Positions 50,847-60,184 of a DNA stretch of 64,000 nucleotides are shown here, piece after piece. The stretch spans positions 558,001 to 622,000 of the forward strand of contig CAXXSW010000002.1 in the NCBI GenBank assembly GCA_963677625.2. Direction: 5' to 3'. The DNA is from UBA1351 sp963677625 (GTDB taxonomy: Bacteria > Bacillota > Clostridia > Lachnospirales > Vallitaleaceae). Below the pieces are notes generated by a model. The model saw only the letters and a program-made list of their open reading frames with translations. It had not been told where the DNA came from and did no database searches. The position numbers and the translations under genes were made by a program. How positions within the stretch are numbered: the stretch's first letter is position 1; each line of letters opens with the position of its first letter.

Positions 50847-51635
50847 ATGCTCAAGGTAGAAAATCTGACGATTCAATACAATAAAAAGGATAAACCGGTA
50901 GTGGAAGAAGTTTCTTTTGGCATTAAAAGGGGTGAAATTGCTTGTTTGGTTGGGGAAAGCGGTAGTGGAAAGACATCAGTTATCCGGGCTATCCATGGAA
51001 TTTTACCTGGACAAGGAAGAGTCATTGATGGAGATATCCTTTACGATGGAAGGTCTATATTGAAAAATACAGTCAGTGAGTGGCAGAAGATTCGTGGTAG
51101 CGAAATTTCAATGGTCTTTCAGGACTCAGGAAGCATGTTGAATCCAGTTCGTACAATTGGCTCTCAATTTGTTGAGTATATTCGAGTCCATGAACCATGT
51201 ACAAAAAAAGAGGCCTGGTATAAAGGGGTACAAATGCTGGAAGGTTTACAACTGCACAATGGAAATCGTATTATGAAAAGCTATCCCTTCCAGCTTTCAG
51301 GTGGTATGATACAGCGCGTCGGAATTGCTTTTGCTATGATTTTTCGACCAAAGCTATTATTGGCTGATGAGCCAACCAGTGCCTTGGATGTTATCACACA
51401 AGCACAAATTGTCAGACAAATGATGGAGTTAAGTGAAGCTTCTAATACGAGTATTCTTCTTGCTACCCATAATCTAGCCCTAGCAGCATATATTTCAGAT
51501 CTTATTCTGGTGATGAAAGATGGGCATATTGTGGATAGGGGTAGTAGAACATATATCCTAGAGCATTCCCAGAATGAACATACAAGAATGCTCCTATCAG
51601 CGGTGCCTAAGCTAGGAGATGAATATTATGTATGA
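50847..51635 (+). CDS. ABC transporter ATPase 1 (DppD/NikD type)
   Basis: 262 residues. Walker A GESGSGKTS (about 38-46), Q-loop in ISMVFQDSGSMLNP, signature LSGGMIQRVGIA, Walker B LLLADEPTSALD and switch H in LLATHNLALA. It is shorter than DppD of enterics and lacks the C-terminal Cys-rich oligopeptide motif, like NikD. Its 3' end overlaps the second ATPase by 17 bases. Confidence 0.93.
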   Translation: MLKVENLTIQYNKKDKPVVEEVSFGIKRGEIACLVGESGSGKTSVIRAIHGILPGQGRVIDGDILYDGRSILKNTVSEWQKIRGSEISMVFQDSGSMLNPVRTIGSQFVEYIRVHEPCTKKEAWYKGVQMLEGLQLHNGNRIMKSYPFQLSGGMIQRVGIAFAMIFRPKLLLADEPTSALDVITQAQIVRQMMELSEASNTSILLATHNLALAAYISDLILVMKDGHIVDRGSRTYILEHSQNEHTRMLLSAVPKLGDEYYV

Positions 51636-52605
51636 AAAGGAAAATTTAATTATAGAAACAAAAGCTGTATCAAAGGTGTTTTCAGACTTCAAGGCTAGGG
51701 GAGTGACTGCTTGTGAGGATATCAGTCTTAATTTTTACAAGAGTCAGACTTTAGGAATTGTTGGAGAGAGTGGTTGTGGTAAAAGTACTTTTCTGCGTAT
51801 GGTAGCAAATCTTGAAAAACCGACTTCAGGTGAGATCGTATTTCAAGGAAAAAATATAATGGAATTAAAGGGTGAACAATTACGATTGCATCGTAGACAT
51901 ATACAGATGATTTTCCAAAATCCCAGCGAATCCTTCCACCCCAAAATGAAGGTGAAAGAGATCATATGTGAACCGCTTCTCAACTTTAATATAATTGGGA
52001 AAAAAGATATAAATAAAAAAGCAAGAGAACTCTTAAAGCAAGTGGAACTTCCTGAAAGCTTTGCAGAACGGTATACACATGATATGAGTGGTGGACAGCA
52101 ACAACGTGTAGGAATTGCAAGAGCACTTGCACTGGAACCTGATGTCCTGCTTTGTGATGAGGCAACATCGGCCCTAGATGTTTCGGTGCAAAAAAAGATT
52201 ATAGAATTGCTTGTGAAATTACAGAAGGAGAAACATATTTCAATAGGATTTGTCAGTCATGATTTGACTTTGGTACAGCTGTTTGCGCATCAGGTGGCAG
52301 TGGTTTATATGGGAAATGTCGTTGAAGTTATGAATGGAAAAGATATTGGGAAAAATGCAAAACATCCATACACAAGGGTAGTTTTAGATTCTGTTTTTGA
52401 TTTGAATATGGATTTTACCAAAAAAATTCTAAGGTTGGAAAGAGAAGAGTCAAGTGAATTAAATATAGAGACAGGATGTCTTTTTAGAAATCGTTGCAGT
52501 CATTGTATGAAAGTTTGTGAGCAGGAAAAACCGGAGTTAAAAGAGATAGAAGATGAGCATTTATTAGCGTGTCATCTTTTTGATTCAATAAATCACAGAC
52601 CATAA
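51619..52605 (+). CDS. ABC transporter ATPase 2 (DppF/NikE/OppF type)
   Basis: 328 residues. Walker A GESGCGKST, signature MSGGQQQRVGIA, Walker B VLLCDEATSALD and switch H in GFVSHDLTL. A C-terminal oligopeptide/dipeptide-transporter motif carries four cysteines in GCLFRNRCSHCMKVCEQEKPEL, a metal-binding-type segment usual in OppD/F. Start could also be ATG 51628. It completes the ABC complex together with the upstream ATPase. Confidence 0.92.
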   Translation: MNIMYEKENLIIETKAVSKVFSDFKARGVTACEDISLNFYKSQTLGIVGESGCGKSTFLRMVANLEKPTSGEIVFQGKNIMELKGEQLRLHRRHIQMIFQNPSESFHPKMKVKEIICEPLLNFNIIGKKDINKKARELLKQVELPESFAERYTHDMSGGQQQRVGIARALALEPDVLLCDEATSALDVSVQKKIIELLVKLQKEKHISIGFVSHDLTLVQLFAHQVAVVYMGNVVEVMNGKDIGKNAKHPYTRVVLDSVFDLNMDFTKKILRLEREESSELNIETGCLFRNRCSHCMKVCEQEKPELKEIEDEHLLACHLFDSINHRP

Positions 52606-52681
52606 TTCGTTGTAAATGCAAAAAAGTATTTTTGTTTTACATATAGTTACTAGTAGTATTCAATAAATAGGAGGAAGAAAA

Positions 52682-54268
52682 GTGAGATTAAAAGCTAATA
52701 AGATTATTTCAGCTTTATTGTTGGTCCTTATGTTTTCTGTATTATTGACAGGATGTGGGTCAAAAGCCAACTCGGAAACAAAAGACAACAAGGCGGAAGA
52801 CGAAAAGACAGTGGTCATTGGAAGCGGTCAGGCTGCAGGTACAATGGATCCGATTCAGGCATATAACGGGTGGTATGCCATTCGATATGGAATTTGCCAG
52901 ACATTGACAAAAATGAATGAGGATTATTCTATTTCAGGATGGCTTGCAGAGGATGATTATTCTTCAAATGACGACAATACCCTATGGACCTTTACGATTA
53001 AGGATGATATAAGCTTTTCTAATGGTAACAAATTGGATGCAGCAGCTGTAAAGGACTCTTTAGAAAATGTATTTGATAATGGAGAAAGAGGAAAAGAGTA
53101 TTTTACTCCTAGCTCAATTGAAGCGGATGGTCAAATCTTAACGATAAAAACCGAACAACCTGAGCCAATCCTTCCAAATAAGTTAGCCGATCCCTTGTTC
53201 AGTATTATAGATACCAAGGTTGATAATGCTAATATTGCCGACGTGGGACCAATTGGAACAGGCCCTTATATATGTCAATTTTTTGATTTTACTACAAAAA
53301 AATGTGTTGTAGTCAAGAATGAAAATTATTGGAATGGCGAAGTCAAGACGGATAAGATTGTCTTCATATATACAGAGGATCAGTCTATGATTAGTATGGG
53401 TCTTCAGTCAGGGGATTTTGATGCAGTATATAATATCAGTATGAATGATATTGCTACATTTGAAGACGATAGTAATTACAAGATAGAAACAAATCCAAGT
53501 GGACGTACAACAATTGGTTTTATGAATCAGAATGGATTATTAAGTGACAAGGTACTTCGTGAGGCCATTTTACAAATGCAGGATAAGGACTCATACTGTG
53601 AGAACTTGCTGAAGGGACAATATGTTTCAGGAAAAACACTTATTACCTCTGCAGCAGATTATGGATATGATAGCTTGATTGATCCGAATGCGTATAATCC
53701 TGATCAGGCAGATAAGATATTGAATGATGCCGGATATATAGATGCAGATGGTGATGGTTATCGTGAGACACCTAAGGGTGAAATTATTGATCTTCGTTTT
53801 GTATACTATACAGGACGTCCTGAACAACAGATTGTTGTTGAAGCGACCCAGGCTGCAATGGCTAAGATCGGTATCAAGATTACACCGGAAGTTCATGATA
53901 CACAGACGGTTATGAATATGCAAAAAACTGGTGATTATGATTTGCTTTGCATGAGTATTAATATTATGAATTGCGGAGATCCGGAAAACCAAATCAATAC
54001 TTATTTTAAAGAAGGTGGTACTTATAATGCCACTGGATATCACAATGAAGCCTTTACCACTTTGATGGATGAAGTAAGTATAGTTGCAGATCCACAAGAG
54101 AGAAAAGATCTTACCAAACAGGCTGAACAGATTCTCTTAAATGATGCTGTAGCCATCTATTACTGTTATCCTATTATGAATTTTGTAATGGACAAAAACG
54201 TTACAGGCATATACTCTACACCAGCAGATTTTTACTGGATTGATGAGAATACAGGGATTACTGAATAA
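52682..54268 (+). CDS. Substrate-binding lipoprotein of the transporter
   Basis: 528 residues, extracytoplasmic solute-binding protein family 5. A GTG start after GGAGGAAG, then a lipoprotein signal (ALLLVLMFSVLLTGC). The body has TMDPIQAYNGWYAIRYGICQ, the WTFTIKDDISFSNGNKLDA pattern, IGTGPY and the closing half (VMDKNVTGIYSTPADF). The early part reads more like NikA/CntA nickel or metallophore binders than peptide binders, but this is suggestive only. It follows the ATPases by 76 bases. Confidence 0.92.
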   Translation: MRLKANKIISALLLVLMFSVLLTGCGSKANSETKDNKAEDEKTVVIGSGQAAGTMDPIQAYNGWYAIRYGICQTLTKMNEDYSISGWLAEDDYSSNDDNTLWTFTIKDDISFSNGNKLDAAAVKDSLENVFDNGERGKEYFTPSSIEADGQILTIKTEQPEPILPNKLADPLFSIIDTKVDNANIADVGPIGTGPYICQFFDFTTKKCVVVKNENYWNGEVKTDKIVFIYTEDQSMISMGLQSGDFDAVYNISMNDIATFEDDSNYKIETNPSGRTTIGFMNQNGLLSDKVLREAILQMQDKDSYCENLLKGQYVSGKTLITSAADYGYDSLIDPNAYNPDQADKILNDAGYIDADGDGYRETPKGEIIDLRFVYYTGRPEQQIVVEATQAAMAKIGIKITPEVHDTQTVMNMQKTGDYDLLCMSINIMNCGDPENQINTYFKEGGTYNATGYHNEAFTTLMDEVSIVADPQERKDLTKQAEQILLNDAVAIYYCYPIMNFVMDKNVTGIYSTPADFYWIDENTGITE

Positions 54269-54298
54269 TAAGTTGAACAAGATAAGGAGAGTGCAATA

Positions 54299-55036
54299 GT
54301 GTTAGAATTAAATGATACTTTAAATAAAAAAATTAAAGAAGAAGTTACTGATTATTGGGCTTTGAGGGCAGAAAAATTTAATGAGTTAAAAATGCAGGAA
54401 CTGGAATCTTATATGCGAAATAGATGGTTGGAAGAATTTCAAAAGTATTTACCAGGTCAAAAAGGTCTTAAAATACTGGATGTTGGTACAGGAACAGGTT
54501 TTTTCTCCTTTTTACTTGCAGGAGAGGGACATGACTTGACTGGGATTGATTTAACTGAGGAAATGATAAAAGAGGCTAGAAAATCTTCGGAAATTTTGGA
54601 AATTCCTGCAAGCTTTCATGTGATGGATGCAGAAAATCCTGAATTTGAGGATCAGAGTTTTGATGTCCTTGTTACACGTAATGTTTCTTGGACTCTACCT
54701 AATCTTGGTAAAGCATATCAGAAATGGTACCGCCTTTTGAAAAATGATGGACTGCTTATCAATTTCGATGCAGATTACTGTAGAGAAAAAAATCAGCAAA
54801 AGCCGGACAATCATGCACATAATGGAATTTCAGACCAACAGTGGGAAGCATATGAAACTTTGAAGGCAGAACTTCGTCCTATCTCAAAATCCAGACCCGG
54901 TTGGGATGCTGAATTGTTGAAAGCAGCCGGATTTAAGGAAATTTTGATTGATGAAGAAGTAGGAGAACGCATTTATTGTGATATGGACAAATTCTATAAT
55001 CCAACACCTATTTTCACAATAGTGGCGAGAAAATAA
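54299..55036 (+). CDS. Class I SAM-dependent methyltransferase in the transporter operon
   Basis: 245 residues. Motif I is ILDVGTGTGFFSFLLAGEGHD, then TGIDLTEEMIKEAR (acidic end of strand 2), VMDAENPEFEDQSFDVLVTRNVSW and a C-terminal beta part ending PTPIFTIVARK. It is a Methyltransf_11/25-type small-molecule enzyme. The GTG start lies 30 bases after the binding protein. The last gene before a strong terminator, so it belongs to the transporter operon. It may modify the imported compound, a chelator for example. That is inference. Confidence 0.88.
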   Translation: MLELNDTLNKKIKEEVTDYWALRAEKFNELKMQELESYMRNRWLEEFQKYLPGQKGLKILDVGTGTGFFSFLLAGEGHDLTGIDLTEEMIKEARKSSEILEIPASFHVMDAENPEFEDQSFDVLVTRNVSWTLPNLGKAYQKWYRLLKNDGLLINFDADYCREKNQQKPDNHAHNGISDQQWEAYETLKAELRPISKSRPGWDAELLKAAGFKEILIDEEVGERIYCDMDKFYNPTPIFTIVARK

Positions 55037-55070
55037 GTAAAGTAAAAAAGAGGACCAAAAAACTTGTATG

Positions 55071-55117
55071 GACCCTAAGAGTTAGACCTTAAATCTAACT
55101 TTTGGGGTCTTTTTTTG
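55071..55117 (+). terminator. Terminator of the transporter operon
   Basis: GACCCTAAGAGTTAGA pairs with TCTAACTTTTGGGGTC, followed by seven T. Strong rho-independent terminator. Confidence 0.92.
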
Positions 55118-55291
55118 ACAGCTAAAGCTGCCCTATGCTAGTCAATCCTCGTTTTAATGGAATTCTAACAGTAAGTTAATACATCTCATTTTAATGGCGG
55201 TTATACTTGTACAGTATTCTTATGTAGAAAAGATTAATAGAAAAAAGAAAGGAATGTATGATATTACATTTTTATATCATACAAGGAAGTT

Positions 55292-56098
55292 GTGAAGAAA
55301 AAAATAGGATTTGGATTATTAGTATTAATTGAGATAGCTTGCATTCTTGCTATATATTTAGTAGGTGGTCAAGTAGGGCCTTGGATATGGTCAGTTTGTG
55401 TATTTATAGTTGGTCCAATAGCGAGTCTAGCTCTTCTTGTTCAGATAATAGTTGGAATAGTAAGAATAATTAAAAATAAGCAAATAAAATGGAACTTGTT
55501 ATATATAGGCGTAACTGTGATTATTGCCTACCCAATCACCATACTTTTTGGGATTTCAATGTTGACTTACCCGACTCATGAAATGAAAAGTGAAACCATT
55601 AAAGCTATCAATCCGATAGAAAAATCGATTTTACTTGGTGGTAAGGATTATAAAACCCATGCTGTGTGGCCATCGGAATGTTATGCATATGATATAGTAA
55701 AAGAACCTTATGATATAAATTCGAAGGAATTAACTGACTTTGGAGTTTATCTTGCTGATGTATATTGCCCGGTCTCAGGAACCATAATTGATTTGAAGGA
55801 TAATGAAGAGGATATTTCACCAAATACGGAAGACTTTAAAAGTTCACTTGGTAATTATATTTTTATGGAAATCGAAGAGACAGGTACATACCTTATCCTA
55901 GCACACTTGGAAAAAGATAGTATAAATTTTAATGTTGGGGATTACGTTTCAAAGGGAATGAAGATTGCTAGGGTCGGTAATTCTGGTACAACATCAGAAC
56001 CTCATTTACATATACAACATCAGAAGAATAGTCCTCTAGAAATGATATTTCCAATATGTTCAGAAGGTCTGCCTATTGAATTTGAAAATAAGGAATAA
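55292..56098 (+). CDS. M23-type peptidase with membrane N-terminus
   Basis: 268 residues from GTG after AAGGAAG. Three membrane spans (about 5-24, 28-55 and 66-90) are followed by an M23/LytM-like beta domain: a YAYDIV segment with Asp, GTIIDLKDN, LGNYIFMEIEETGTYLILAHLEKDSI, GDYVSKGMKIARVGNSG and the zinc motif PHLHIQH near the end. Metal ligands include H in AHL and HLH, so activity on peptidoglycan bridges is plausible. It stands alone, convergent with the methyltransferase gene that follows. Confidence 0.85.
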   Translation: MKKKIGFGLLVLIEIACILAIYLVGGQVGPWIWSVCVFIVGPIASLALLVQIIVGIVRIIKNKQIKWNLLYIGVTVIIAYPITILFGISMLTYPTHEMKSETIKAINPIEKSILLGGKDYKTHAVWPSECYAYDIVKEPYDINSKELTDFGVYLADVYCPVSGTIIDLKDNEEDISPNTEDFKSSLGNYIFMEIEETGTYLILAHLEKDSINFNVGDYVSKGMKIARVGNSGTTSEPHLHIQHQKNSPLEMIFPICSEGLPIEFENKE

Positions 56099-56132
56099 GA
56101 TTTATCGGAAAATATCAAGTATAAACTAGTTA

Positions 56133-57182
56133 TTAGGCCTTTATAGCCCACCGCATTTTTGTTGATCTTGCTCGACCATTTCTAGCACATTCTGCTTTTG
56201 ATGGTCGTATTACTTCACTGGATATGTCCTTGTAAAGACCCTGGCGATAATAGTTTTTGAAAGATTTTTTAACTAATCGGTCTTCACCAGAGTGAAAGGA
56301 GAGTATGGCAACACGTCCACCAGGATTAAGTATGGAGGGAAGTTTCTCTAAAAATTCATAGAGGACTTCATATTCCTTGTTTACATCGATTCGTAATGCT
56401 TGAAAGCATCGCTGACAGGATTTTTTGACAGCATCCTTTCTAGTCTTGGCAGGCAAGAAGCTTAAGGTTTTTTCAATGATATGTTGAAGGTCGCTAGTTG
56501 TTTCTATGGTGACACCACCTTTAATTCTTGAATAAATACCTGATGCAATTTCAGTGGCGTAAGGTTCGTCGGCGTTTTCAATGAACATACCTTCCATTTC
56601 TTCCTGACTAAGATCCCTAAGTCTTTGAGCAGCTGAAACCCCTTTATTAGGGTTTAACCTAAGGTCCAAGGGACCTTCAACCTTATATGAAAACCCCCGC
56701 TCAGGGTTATCAATCTGCATAGAAGAAACACCAAGGTCAGCAAGTACAAAATCAAACTTTCCCATTTGCTCTGCTACCTGATCAATATTAGCAAAGTTAA
56801 TTAGTTTAACGGTAAGAATGTCTTGGTCAAAGCCTTTATGGGCAAGTCTTTGACGGGTTTTTTCTGACTCGATAGGATCAACATCTAAACCAACTATATG
56901 TCCTGTGCCCTTAAGTTTCTTCAACATGGCTGTGGTATGACCGCCATATCCTAAAGTGGCATCAAGGCCTTTTTGACCAGGTTGTATATCTAGAAAATCT
57001 AGTATCTCCTGGACCATAATGGATAGGTGCATACCTGCTGGAGTTGAACCTTTAGAAATGATATGTTCAACAGTATCTTTATATTTCTCCGGTTGATGTT
57101 CCTTATATTTTTCGTTGAAATTTTTGGGATGAGTACCTTTGTAGCGAACTCTTCGTTTATGTTTTTTTTCATTATTTTCCAT
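56133..57182 (-). CDS. rsmH: RsmH-type 16S rRNA m4C1402 methyltransferase
   Basis: 349 residues. SAM motif GQKGLDATLGYGGHTTAMLK, ADLGVSSMQIDNPERGFSY, RLRDLSQEEMEGMF and SFHSGEDRLVKKSFKNY at the end, all RsmH (MraW) hallmarks. It has an extra basic N-terminal segment of about 45 residues (KKHKRRVRYKG) absent from the usual form. There are no cell-division genes beside it, so it sits outside the dcw cluster where rsmH normally lies. It may be a second copy or a relative with a shifted target. Confidence 0.9.
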   Translation of the reverse strand: MENNEKKHKRRVRYKGTHPKNFNEKYKEHQPEKYKDTVEHIISKGSTPAGMHLSIMVQEILDFLDIQPGQKGLDATLGYGGHTTAMLKKLKGTGHIVGLDVDPIESEKTRQRLAHKGFDQDILTVKLINFANIDQVAEQMGKFDFVLADLGVSSMQIDNPERGFSYKVEGPLDLRLNPNKGVSAAQRLRDLSQEEMEGMFIENADEPYATEIASGIYSRIKGGVTIETTSDLQHIIEKTLSFLPAKTRKDAVKKSCQRCFQALRIDVNKEYEVLYEFLEKLPSILNPGGRVAILSFHSGEDRLVKKSFKNYYRQGLYKDISSEVIRPSKAECARNGRARSTKMRWAIKA

Positions 57183-57332
57183 AAGTGTATCCCTTCCATT
57201 TTCTGGCTTGCGTTTTCATTATTTTCCATTATAGCATTCTATTGCTTATTACCATAGGGAAATCTACTATTTGGATGATGGGTATGCTATAATTAAGTGA
57301 GTTTTATATATGAAACGGAGGAAAACATTCCC

Positions 57333-59078
57333 ATGATAAAAGTAGAAAAATTGTCTTATTCATTTCCGAATAAGGATTTATATAATAATGTATCCTTTAC
57401 AATTGAGCCAGGTAGTCATTGTGCTCTCATAGGGGCTAGTGGTTCTGGAAAGAGTACTTTAATCGATATTATTCTCGATCCAGATGATGTAATGTTTAAG
57501 GGTAAACTTGAAGTTAATATCAGTCAAAAAATTGGTTGTGTCAGTCAGTTTTCCCACGTAGGTGAAAGGGACAACCTGTCTGTATTTGATTATATTGCTC
57601 AAGATTTTATTCGCCTGCAAAGAGAAATTGAAGATATCTGTATAGCTATGGAAAGTGCTCAAGATTTAGAAACCCTTATGGTCAAATACCAGGAAACTTA
57701 TGATTCATATGAGGCTATGGGTGGTGATGGATATGAAAGTTTGATTAATCAACAACTCAATCTTTCAGATCTTTATCAATATAAGGACTTAAATGTAGCC
57801 AAGCTAAGCGGTGGTGAGTTTAAGCTGGTCCAGATTATTAAAGAGATGTTAACCAATCCTGAATTAGTCATCATGGATGAACCGGATGTCTTTCTTGATT
57901 TCGAAAATTTAAATGCATTAAGGAAACTTTTGAATCATCATAAGGGAACGCTTCTTATTATTACCCATAACCGCTATCTCCTCGATCATTGTTTTAATAA
58001 GATATTGCACCTTGAGAATGAAGACATAAGAGAATTTGATGGTAAGTTTATTGAGTATAACTTTAGTCTTCTCCAAGAAAAAATAGAACAGCAGGAACTG
58101 GCTATTGCTGATGAAGAAGAAATTAAAAGAAACGATGCTATTATAGACCGATTAAGAGATATTTCCAGTGTGGATACGGATAAGTCAAGAGGAAAGTCTT
58201 TAAAAGCCCGTGTGAAAATCCAAGAACGTTTGATTAAAAATCAGGTTCAGGCCCCCTATGTAGATATAAAAAGACCTGAGATTGATTTATCTATTGGAGG
58301 AAAAGACCAGAATTTAGATGATATCCTCTTAAGGGTGGAAGACTATGGTGTGACGTTTGACCAACCTCTTCTTGAAAATGTCAATTTTACCATAGGTGCT
58401 CATGAAAAGATTGCCCTTATTGGACCTAATGGTAGTGGGAAAACTACTCTTATGAGAGCCATTGTAAAAGCGAATCATCCATCCATAAAGATTAGCGAAC
58501 ATGCTAAAGTTGATTACCTTTCACAGGTACAAAATGAAGTTTTACAAGAGGATATGACTATATTGGATACCTTTATGGACTTAGGGTTTGAAACTTATAC
58601 TGGAGCAGAAAACTTTTTGGCTGAATATGGGTTCAAAGGTGATGTTCTTAAACAGAAAATTTCTTCCCTTTCAGGTGGTGAAAAGAATATACTTCAAATA
58701 GCAAAAGTATCTGTCGGTCATGGTAATCTTTTGCTTTTAGATGAGCCAACCAGTCATTTGGATACCTATTCTCAGATGGCTTTGGAAGAAGCAATTAGAA
58801 CCTATAAAGGGGCGGTTTTAATGATTAGTCATGATTACTATTCTATTGTTAACTGCATGGATAGCGTTCTAATTATAGAAAATAAGACTATTCGAAGAAG
58901 TAAGATGAAAAAATTCAAGCGCATGATTTATGCCAATTATTTTGATAAGGATTACTTGTTATCAGAGGAAAAGAAAAAAGCTGTCGAAACTAAAATTGCC
59001 TTAGCATTAAAAGACAAGAATTTTGAGGAAGCCAGAGAGCTATCAGAAGAATTAGAAGAAATAATTGGAATGATGTAA
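57333..59078 (+). CDS. ABC-F family ATPase (ribosome-associated)
   Basis: 581 residues with two ABC cassettes and no membrane part. First: Walker A GASGSGKST, signature LSGGEFKLVQI, Walker B LVIMDEPDVFLD. Second: Walker A GPNGSGKTT, signature LSGGEKNILQI, Walker B LLLLDEPTSHLD. The charged linker between (about 240-325) is the helical interdomain arm that reaches the ribosome. A C-terminal coiled extension follows. The start at 57333 follows GGAGG. The first Walker B lacks the usual PTN/PTSHLD form. Could be a housekeeping or an antibiotic-protection member. Confidence 0.9.
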   Translation: MIKVEKLSYSFPNKDLYNNVSFTIEPGSHCALIGASGSGKSTLIDIILDPDDVMFKGKLEVNISQKIGCVSQFSHVGERDNLSVFDYIAQDFIRLQREIEDICIAMESAQDLETLMVKYQETYDSYEAMGGDGYESLINQQLNLSDLYQYKDLNVAKLSGGEFKLVQIIKEMLTNPELVIMDEPDVFLDFENLNALRKLLNHHKGTLLIITHNRYLLDHCFNKILHLENEDIREFDGKFIEYNFSLLQEKIEQQELAIADEEEIKRNDAIIDRLRDISSVDTDKSRGKSLKARVKIQERLIKNQVQAPYVDIKRPEIDLSIGGKDQNLDDILLRVEDYGVTFDQPLLENVNFTIGAHEKIALIGPNGSGKTTLMRAIVKANHPSIKISEHAKVDYLSQVQNEVLQEDMTILDTFMDLGFETYTGAENFLAEYGFKGDVLKQKISSLSGGEKNILQIAKVSVGHGNLLLLDEPTSHLDTYSQMALEEAIRTYKGAVLMISHDYYSIVNCMDSVLIIENKTIRRSKMKKFKRMIYANYFDKDYLLSEEKKKAVETKIALALKDKNFEEARELSEELEEIIGMM

Positions 59079-59313
59079 CTCTTAAGATTAAACACCATGC
59101 TTAAAGATACATATGAATTTTTAGGCCAGTCTCTTTATCAGAAGATAGGGGGCTGATTTCTATGTCATAATCAAACTTGGGTCTTAGGAAAAACAGTGAT
59201 ATAATTAAGCTAGCTTACATAATTGGAATTCTCTTGTAACTAAGCTATAATAGATATAAAGTGCCAGGCTGCACACAAAGTATTAAATAAACGATAGGAT
59301 AAAGGTAGGGATA

Positions 59314-60135
59314 ATGGGAAAAGGTAAAAATTATGTAAAAGCCGTTCAGATGGAGATTAAAGAACATCGCAGTTCATTTATTGTTTTTTCAATTTTAAGA
59401 GCATCAATAATTGTAATATTAATATTACAGATATTTACAGGGCAATATGAAAGTTTATACTTATATGTTTTGACACTTTTGCTTCTCTTTATTCCAAGTA
59501 TTATTCAGGTACAATTTCGGATTGAAATACCGCCCACCCTTGAAATTATTATTTTCTGTTTCATCTATGCAGCTGAAATACTCGGTACAATTAATTCCTT
59601 CTATACTAAAATACCCCATTGGGATACTATGCTTCATACCATAAATGGTTTTCTAGCTGCGGCTATAGGATTTTCATTGGTCTGGATTCTCAATGATAGT
59701 GATAAGCAAAAAATTAACTTATCTCCTATATATTTATGTATTGTTGCCTTTAGTTTCTCCATGACTATAGGGGTGATTTGGGAGTTTATGGAGTTTGGTA
59801 TAGATATGTTTTTTGGTATGGACCACCAAAGAGATACTATTGTTTATGCTATACATTCCCGATTACTGGATCCTGAAGTTTTTGGTACAGATAAAGCCAT
59901 AAGAGATATACAGGAGGTAACAGTCAATGGTCAGTCTTTAGGGCTTAAGGGATATCTGGATATCGGCCTCATTGATACTATGAAGGATATGTTTGTGAAT
60001 CTTATAGGTGCCTTGGTTTTTTCAATATTTGGCTATTTTTATGCTCGATATAAGTCAGGCAAATCAATAGAACGTTTTATACCAAGACGTAAGGATAAGG
60101 ATAAAGATTATTTGGACCCTGAAAATCGTCTCTAG
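59314..60135 (+). CDS. DUF2238-like integral membrane protein
   Basis: 273 residues with about six spans (IVFSILRASIIVILILQIF, LYLYVLTLLLLFIPSIIQV, LEIIIFCFIYAAEILGTIN, TINGFLAAAIGFSLVWIL, LCIVAFSFSMTIGVIWEFMEF, MFVNLIGALVFSIFGYFYA). The acidic and His residues around HWDTMLHTINGF and GVIWEFMEFGIDMFFGMDHQ match DUF2238/YjdF-type proteins of unknown role. A basic tail (RRKDKDKD) ends it. AAGGTAGGG precedes the ATG. Confidence 0.8.
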   Translation: MGKGKNYVKAVQMEIKEHRSSFIVFSILRASIIVILILQIFTGQYESLYLYVLTLLLLFIPSIIQVQFRIEIPPTLEIIIFCFIYAAEILGTINSFYTKIPHWDTMLHTINGFLAAAIGFSLVWILNDSDKQKINLSPIYLCIVAFSFSMTIGVIWEFMEFGIDMFFGMDHQRDTIVYAIHSRLLDPEVFGTDKAIRDIQEVTVNGQSLGLKGYLDIGLIDTMKDMFVNLIGALVFSIFGYFYARYKSGKSIERFIPRRKDKDKDYLDPENRL

Positions 60136-60184
60136 TTATTCAAAATTTTAAATATACATGCTTAGTCCTTAAGGAGTGATTCCT

